A DNA stretch of 64,000 nt from NCBI RefSeq assembly GCF_016545825.1, contig NC_052620.1, positions 5,828,001 to 5,892,000 of the forward strand, in the 5' to 3' direction. Both the position numbers and the translations under genes were made by a program. Within the stretch, counting starts at the first letter, position 1. Every line of letters starts with the position of its first letter. Of this stretch, positions 58,262 through 64,000 are shown one piece after another. This stretch comes from Eucalyptus grandis (taxonomy: Eukaryota > Streptophyta > Magnoliopsida > Myrtales > Myrtaceae). Below the pieces are notes generated by a model that ran no database searches, had not been told where the DNA came from, and was given only the letters and a program-made list of their open reading frames with translations.

Positions 58262-59226
58262 TAAGGGTAGAAGCTTTTATACCCAAAGCTTCTAAAGTTG
58301 TTGTTCCTTATATTATTGTTAAATCTAACAATAATCAAGAACAACAAATTAATGAACAAACACTCGATAATGGAGATGTCAATAATGAACCTCCAATGGC
58401 CGAGTCACAAGAAATAGCATTAAAGAGATCTCAAAGAGAAAAGAGGTCGGCTATTTCTAATGACTATATGGTTTATCTACAAGAGTCAGAAATTGACTTA
58501 GGAATTGGAAATGATCCAGATTCATTTTCCCAAGCCATGGAATGTGAAGATTCTAATGAATGGTTTAATGCCATGGAAGAAGAGTTAAAATCCATGCATC
58601 AAAATCAAGTTTGGGATATTGTTGAATTGCCTAAAGGATGTAAGAAGGTCGGGTGTAAATGGGTCTTTAAGACCAAGCGCGACTCAAAAAGCAATATTGA
58701 ACGACATAAAGCCAGACTTGTTGCAAAGGGTTTTACTCAGAAAGAAGGCATTGACTATAAAGAGACATTTTCACCAGTCTCTAAGAAGGACTCACTTAGA
58801 ATCATTATGGCTTTGGTGGCTTATTATGACTTGGAGTTACACCAAATGGATGTAAAAACCACCTTTCTTAATGGGAATTTAGAGGAAGAGGTTTATATGG
58901 ACGAACCCGAAGGCTTTTCAGTTAAAGGAAAGGAACACATGGTATGTAAATTAAAGAAGTCAATATATGGACTTAAACAAGCTTCCCGACAATGGTATCT
59001 TAAGTTTAACAATACCATAACTTCATTTGGATTTAAGGAAAACACCGTTGATCGGTGTATATATATGAAGATTAGTGGGAGCAAGTTTATTTTTCTAATT
59101 TTGTATGTTGATGATATTTTGCTTGCTGCTAATGATCTTGGTTTGTTACATGAAACCAAGAAATTTCTCTCTAAGAATTTTGAAATGAAGGATATGGGAG
59201 AGGCAACATATGTGATAGGAATATAA
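58262..59226 (+). pseudogene. Copia E reverse transcriptase
   Basis: Continues the pol reading after LTR A4: VEAFIPKASKVVVPY linker, then QAMECEDSNEWFNAMEEELK, VWDIVELPKGCKKVGCKWVF, ARLVAKGFTQKEGIDYKETF, HQMDVKTTFLNGNLEEEVYM, KSIYGLKQASRQWY and ILYVDDILLAAN, with the YVDD active site intact. It stops after GEATYVIGI at 59224-59226. The following 380 bp are frameshifted. The enzyme would make cDNA in virus-like particles; this locus is split by the LTR and by that stop. Confidence 0.9.
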
Positions 59227-60087
59227 ATATTCTGTGATAGATCACACGGATTATTAGGATTGTCTCGAAAGCCTACATTGAGAAAATTTTAGAGAGATTT
59301 AATATGAGTAAATGTTCAGCAGAATAGTTCCAATTCAGAAAGGTGATAAATTTAGCCTTATGCAATGTCCAAAAGTGAATTGGAACGAGAAAAAAATGAA
59401 TAATATTCCTTATGCATTTGTTGTGGGGAGCTTAATGTATGCACAAACTTGCACCAGACACGGACATCGTTTTTTGCTGTCGGAATGTCAAGCGTGTATC
59501 AAAGTAATCCCGGAATGGATCATTGGAAAGCTGCAAAGAAAGTTCTTAGATACTTGCAAGGAACAAAGAATCATATGCTCACTTATAAAAGATCTAATCA
59601 TCTCTAGGTGATTGGATATTCAGATTCAGACTTAGCTGGATGTGCCGATACAAGAAAATCAACATTAGATTACTTGTTTCTTCTAGTTGGAGGGGCAATT
59701 TCATGGAAGAGTGCGAAGCAGTCAATTATTGCTGCATCCACTATGGAAGCTGAATTTGTGGCATGCTTTGAGGCCACAATTCATGGATTATGGCTGCGGA
59801 ATTTTATTTCAGGGCTTGTGATCGTCGACAGTATTGCTAAGCCGCTGAAAATTTATTGTGATAACTCTGCAGCAGTTTTCTTCTCTAAGAACAACAAGTA
59901 TTCTAAGGGTGCTAAGCATATGGAGATCAAATACTTGTCTGTCAAAGAAGAAGTTCAGAAACAAAGAGTGTCAATTAAGCACATTAGCACCAATCTTATG
60001 ATAGCAGATCCCTTAACAAAAGGACTGCCGCCCAAAACATTTAATGAGCATGTTGAAAGGATGGGCATTATTAGACGTCATTAATAT
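59227..60087 (+). pseudogene. Copia E reverse transcriptase tail and RNase H
   Basis: 59227-59607 carries the tail in broken frames (KAYIEKILERFNMSKCSA; YAFVVGSLMYAQTCTRH). From 59608 an open 158 codons give IGYSDSDLAGCADTRKSTLD, GGAISWKSAKQSIIAASTME, AEFVACFEATIHGLWL, YCDNSAAVFFSKNNK, then ISTNLMIADPLTKGLPP, the full copia RNase H with its acidic residues. It ends with a stop at 60082-60084 (reading KGLPPKTF, then RMGIIRRH). Confidence 0.9.
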
Positions 60088-60461
60088 TTGTATTATGATT
60101 GTATTAAGTTTATGTATTTGACACTTTGAGCTCACTAACGTGTTTCTGATATTTCCTGTTTTTATTTAGTATACATTATGGAAATAGATGAATGTTAAAC
60201 AGGATAGTTTCTAAAGAAACATTATGGTTGGACTATTACTTTGTACTTCTCATTTATGGATCATGTTAAGTAAAGTGCTATAGTTGTAGTACATAGAAGG
60301 GACTATGTGGATTAATGACATATAACCGCTATGACTCGCATTAGTTTTCTTTACTTAATTGTGATTATTATGTGATTGCCAATTTAATGAAATTTTATAG
60401 CATAATCTTATTGTGCACATTATAGTCTTTATTAAACCATGAAAGGATAATCATATGGGCC

Positions 60462-60472
60462 AAGTGGGAGAA
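60462..60472 (+). other. Polypurine tract of copia E
   Basis: AAGTGGGAGAA directly precedes the 3' LTR start at 60473. Confidence 0.7.
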
Positions 60473-60907
60473 TGTAAGAATTATTGTGGCCCATATTATG
60501 TGATTTATTATATGGTTTAATAATGATTGAAATGCTATAAATAATTATTGGTTACGAGAAGGTACGACTCTAATAAAACGAAAGGGTATATCGCTTTGAT
60601 GGAAGGCACATTTTCAACGAACGTATAAAAGAGTCCGGTCCTCTCTCCACCTACAATGAACAATAGTAACAAAAAGAATGTATTCTCTCCTCCATCAATT
60701 GAATACATTAAGGTTTAGTGGGTTAAGGGAGAGAAATCGGATTTCTTCATTTGGTTCGAGTTCTTTTGGTTTTTTACAACGATCATCATCAAGCGCAACG
60801 ATATGGAGAAAGGTATGTCTTCATCTAATTGTGAAAATCATGAAGATCAAAAGATCACTGATTTGTTATGAATTTCCGCATCAAAGTATTATATGAATTA
60901 TCTAACA
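60473..60907 (+). repeat. 3' LTR of copia E
   Basis: 435 bp, same length as the 5' LTR, with about 17 substitutions by eye and no length change. TATA box at 60624-60630. Confidence 0.95.
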
Positions 60908-60912
60908 TTGCC

Positions 60913-61489
60913 ACCCAAGCCAAGTAGGGTCCCCATGGTCGTGTGCTCCAGCGCTACGTTTTGCCCTCTTTTCACCCTATTTTGTTCTTTTTCAGACACG
61001 TCGAGCTGCAGCTCGCAGTCATCCAACTCACTTGATTTCCAGCCCCATGGGTCCTATGTTCTGTTGTCATTAGTCATCGCTTGTCGTCCATCGAGAACCC
61101 CAGCGCGGATTGGAGTCCCGTTTTAGTCAGAAACTCCACGGCCAGTGTTGCACATCACGTGTTTGTGAAAATGCCTCAGTTAGATTTGTGAACTTTGTGT
61201 CTAGTTTTGGTTGGCTCCTGGAATGCTGGTTATTATTATGGCTTCCTTTGTTTAGGCCATGGTAAGTTCATGGTGGGGTGATGTTCGCAGGGGGGCAGAA
61301 GTTGGCTTCACCGAAGACAACTCTGCGTTGCTTATTCACGGCAGCGTAGGTCGGTGTTGCCAATGGTGCTTATTTCAACAAATGGAGGAGCCGGGTCTCT
61401 CACGATTTTGAGTTTAAGTAGGGTTAGTTGGGTCGTCAGACTTTGCGGCCGGTCGTGACCACGTCACTGAAGAGTTCTCATGGTGAAAT
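60913..61489. other. Spacer right of copia E
   Basis: It continues the sequence interrupted at 47427. No coding domain is recognised. A few short frames on either strand have no known motif. Confidence 0.4.
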
Positions 61490-61695
61490 TTAAAAAGTGA
61501 TATTATTATTATTGTGAGACCAATTCCATGGATCCACCTAGGAACCGAACCAGACCGGCGGTGCAGTTCCCGGGTGGATCCATGTAACAAACGAGCAGAT
61601 CCCGATTCCAATTTTTCGGAACCAGTCCTTAGCGAGCGGTTTCCGGTTGTAGGTCGGGAACCACCCGCCCTGACAATGCACACCCCTAGTAGCAA
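61490..61695. repeat. Fragment of a GC-richer repeat, possibly hAT-type
   Basis: On the minus strand it begins near TAGGGGTGTGCATTGTCAGG and is rich in GGTTCC, GGAACC and GGATCCA words, including paired CATGGATCCACC phrases at about 61528 and 61575. This recalls plant hAT MITEs that start GGGGTGTGCA. No second terminus or target duplication is seen. Confidence 0.3.
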
Positions 61696-62180
61696 GGGTA
61701 CTAGTAAAAAGATAAGGGAAAGAAAAAGAAAGGAAAAAGGAAAAGGAAAAACTCTAAAAATGTATTAAAATTATATAAAAAAAATGTCCATATCAATAAC
61801 AGTTGTGCAATATAGGACCATTGGTCAAGTTGCGATAATTTCGACAATGAACGGAGAAGACACCAATCGCAACTTGGCCAAGGATGAGCCAGGGATCACC
61901 GTTGCATGAGGAGCTTGGCACGCTGGCCTCGGAATTGGCCCGACGGCAGTGAATGAACTGACAGACGATCGAAGAGTGGGCCTAGAGAAAAAGATAGTTT
62001 TTTTTTTTTTTTTTTTGAGAGAATTTTCTGGTTCAAAAAATTGGTGCGAGTGTCTCAAAAAGCGAGGGAAATTTGAAATCATTGTAATCTTAGCCTTACA
62101 TCTCATCACATGATTGATACATGCTGAAGGAGGTGTGAAGAAATCGGGAAAGTTACGAACACTAATATAATCATATTTTC
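61696..62180. other. Spacer with poly-T run
   Basis: Contains an A/G-rich stretch (61710-61760) and an 18-base T run near 61998. No gene is recognised. Confidence 0.5.
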
Positions 62181-62620
62181 TCTATTACAAGTGCAATTGT
62201 ACTTCTCGTGTTCCACTGTATTGAGAGCTTTTTGTTACTGATTGTAATCTATTGAGTATACAAGTGTGAGCATTACTTGTTTATAGATCGTGAGATCTAT
62301 TAAATTAGGATAGAAAGTAGGGCGTGATATGTTTCAACTACTCACAAAATTACTAATGGATTTTGGCCTTATTGATTGTTGTTAGTCTATTCGAGTGAAC
62401 GTAGGCTTGGTTTAGGTTAAACCATCATAAAATTTGCATGCCTCTATCTGTTTATTTATTTCAATATTTATTTGATAGAAGCATCTAGCATATTATATTG
62501 TCAAGTTGTTCCTACATTTGTCAAACTGAACTCGAGTTATTTTATGAAAAATTGTTAAATTCAGTGAATCGACCTATTCAGCCCTCTCTCAAGGTTGCAT
62601 TATTAGTATCCGCAATTATT
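62180..62620. repeat. Possible diverged copia LTR 3' part
   Basis: The stretch from TTGTACTTCTCGTGTT through GAACGTAGGCTTGGTTTAGG and AAACCATCATAAAATTTGC to CGACCTATTCAGCCCTCTCT follows the order seen in the family D LTR (ACGTAGGCTTGGAATAAGCC, AACCACTATAAATCC, CACCTATTCACCCCCCTCT at 36013-36192). The element boundaries and internal region are not visible, so it is a relic or a chance resemblance in part. Confidence 0.45.
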
Positions 62621-63160
62621 TCTCCCTTCATGGTTAATCATTTTACTTTTTGGACCAATCTTCAATGCCAAAGAGCTGGTGGCTCTATACTCGCCTCCAA
62701 TGACATAGATATGGATGTCGACTACCTAAGTAAACGATGGAAGATAGCGAGAGGGGAGAGAGTGGATTGCTTCTAGAGTTGATATATAACTAGCCGACAC
62801 CGACCGAAAGAATAAAAATAACTAGCCGACCGACGTGCACTGAAAAACAAGGAGCTGCACCACCAGCATGTAATGGTCACTGGTTCTCACTGGCGACAGC
62901 GGGATGGTGGTGACATGCCTTCAAAACCCTTACTTGTAGTCATATCTCTCTCTAGGTACTACTTTTATTTTTTCTTTTTGTTTTCCTTTTTGATGTTTTG
63001 TTTTTCTCTCTATGTAGTGCCCACCTGCCGCCATGTCAACGTCATCTGTAGAAGATGATTGGGTATGTGATTTCCAAGCACGGGTGTCGAATTTGCGCTA
63101 GAGAGATGTGCAAAGGGGACAAGAACAAAAGTAAGAGCATTGTATTTGGCAGGTTGGGCT
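62621..63160. other. Spacer
   Basis: ATAACTAGCCGAC occurs twice (about 62785 and 62818) in a short imperfect repeat. The small frames at 62498-62776 and 62873-63058 have no known motif. Confidence 0.4.
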
Positions 63161-63775
63161 TGTTAAAATTCCATTTTGAAAAGTATTTAATCGATGAGTT
63201 TTTAGAAACCAAATAATTCAATATTCCAACTTGGAAAATATTATAATGCCCAGTACTCATCGATTTGGCATGCCAAATTCAATCGTCTTGCGGTATAATA
63301 TGCATAAAATCTGGTTCTCATACCCCACCGAAAATCCTACAAAAGTGACTCGCAATCACGTTACTCCTACGTTATTGGTCGACCTGTCTCTATATTAAAA
63401 CGCGCGAATACTTGGCTTCTAGCTTGGTTGGCAGCAAGTCCCACAAATGATAATTTTCTTGCTCCAATAAGATCGTCACATCACAAGAGATGAGATTCTC
63501 CTCTCCTTGTCGCACACAAATTGTGTTTAATATCCAATGTAATCATTACACGACAAGATCATAATTGGCGATTGATCTTGCACAACGTCCTCGTCATTAA
63601 AGCCGTAAACACCTCGTAATGACGATTATCTAATGACTTTCATTTAAGGGATGCTGACTTGGAAACTATGTTTTCATCGAGTTGGTTGGAAACCAAATAA
63701 TTCAGGATTTCAATTTTGAAAGTATTTGAGTACCAAGCCATCAATTTGGCATGCCAAATTTAATCGTCTTGTTAT
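63161..63775. repeat. Pair of diverged direct repeats with a palindromic core
   Basis: About 63161-63292 and 63686-63775 share GGAAACCAAATAATTCA (first copy AGAAACC), TTTTGAAA-GTATTT and ATTTGGCATGCCAAAT, then CAATCGTCTTG or TAATCGTCTTG. The palindrome is 16 bp in the first copy (63263-63278) and 18 bp in the second (63743-63760). Could be the ends of a small decayed element. Confidence 0.5.
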
Positions 63776-64000
63776 TCATCCATCTTAAAATCACAGCAAG
63801 CATAAGATAAAACGATTTTATAAGGAGGGAGGTTGTGATGATGGTCGCCGGGCGTCGTGGGTCTGGCGATGCCAGCGACCACCCGGCGACCACGGTAACC
63901 TTGAGGAAGGTCGGTGTCCGAATACTTGTCATCGAGATATTGGAAGGACTATGAGCGACTGTGTAGCTCCAGATCTCTTCGCTAATGCGTGGCCTGGACT
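63776..64000. other. Spacer at window end
   Basis: A GC-richer patch (63840-63900) with GGCGACCA words. No gene is recognised. Confidence 0.4.

Larger units (their letters stand above)
47428..60907 (+). mobile_element. Ty1/copia element, family E, with nested insertion
   Basis: LTRs of 435 bp each (47428-47862 and 60473-60907), with a perfect 5-bp duplication TTGCC (47423-47427 and 60908-60912). The order is LTR, primer-binding site, long leader, gag, protease, integrase, [foreign LTR insertion], reverse transcriptase, RNase H, polypurine tract, LTR. About 17 differences between the LTRs were counted by eye (near 4%). Without the nested 6634 bp plus duplication the element is about 6.8 kb. 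It is the least decayed retroelement here. Confidence 0.95.

Noticed and set aside
1..64000. CRISPR arrays, tRNA or rRNA genes, bacterial operons
   Set aside because: None seen. Tandem arrays here lack spacer variation of CRISPR type, and TGGTATCAGAGC-like words are retroelement primer sites, not tRNA genes.

Overview
The window is plant nuclear DNA from a eudicot-type genome. It is AT-rich, transposon-packed intergenic or pericentromeric-style chromatin with almost no cellular coding capacity. Ty3/gypsy chromovirus and Ty1/copia polyproteins, tRNA-iMet primer-binding sites, Mutator-like and hAT-like non-autonomous DNA elements and one broken intron-containing FAD monooxygenase gene all point to a flowering plant. 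The transposon mix recalls Myrtaceae such as Eucalyptus, but that is an impression, not proof. I see no tRNA, rRNA, CRISPR or bacterial features.

Layout. (1) 1-17855: a head-to-tail chromovirus (Tekay/Del-like, here 'family B'): the end of one polyprotein, an LTR, a second complete but ruined gag-pol, and a second LTR. Three insertions interrupt it: an 889-bp foldback Mutator-like element (4681-5569) in the reverse-transcriptase region, and two solo LTRs of another gypsy family ('family A') at 7022-10040 (+) and 12648-16351 (-). (2) 17856-18036: a short array of about 38-bp repeats, split from its continuation by a family A element on the minus strand (18037-25568) that retains gag, protease, RT, RNase H and half of integrase but has a deletion into its 3' LTR. 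(3) 25569-34276: spacer, a minus-strand gag-only gypsy relic (28184-29519), and a hAT-like non-autonomous element (29979-33541) that itself carries a solo LTR of a third family ('C', 30574-33285). (4) 34277-36642: a dead FAD-dependent monooxygenase gene split by a copia solo LTR ('family D', 35282-36213). (5) 37369-46853: a full-length minus-strand family D copia element with frameshifted gag-pol and an extra ORF between RNase H and the 3' LTR. (6) 47428-60907: a plus-strand copia element ('family E') with near-identical 435-bp LTRs, split by a family A solo LTR (51623-58256) that is in turn split by a family B solo LTR (53092-56461). (7) 60913-64000: spacer with degraded repeat fragments.

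Target-site duplications resolve the nesting. 5-bp duplications flank the three family A solo LTRs (TATCA, CAGAG, AGAAG), the family A element (GCTTC), solo LTR C (AAGAA), solo LTR D (ACGTC), copia D (AGGGC) and copia E (TTGCC). The family B solo LTR has CATGG/CACGG with one change. The foldback element has an 11-bp match containing a 9-bp duplication. The region records repeated insertion followed by solo-LTR recombination. None of the polyproteins is intact; copia E is closest, with a 710-codon open stretch.

Points most worth a second look: the post-pol ORF of copia D; a paired hairpin plus AACATTTCAG element shared by LTR families A and B, which in B sits inside an intron-like interval; a primer-binding-site look-alike inside family A LTRs; a shared Asp-to-His change at the protease active site of both chromovirus families; and the insertion timetable implied by the copia E nest. 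Nothing seen here requires a wholly new system; the window is best read as a layered transposon graveyard.
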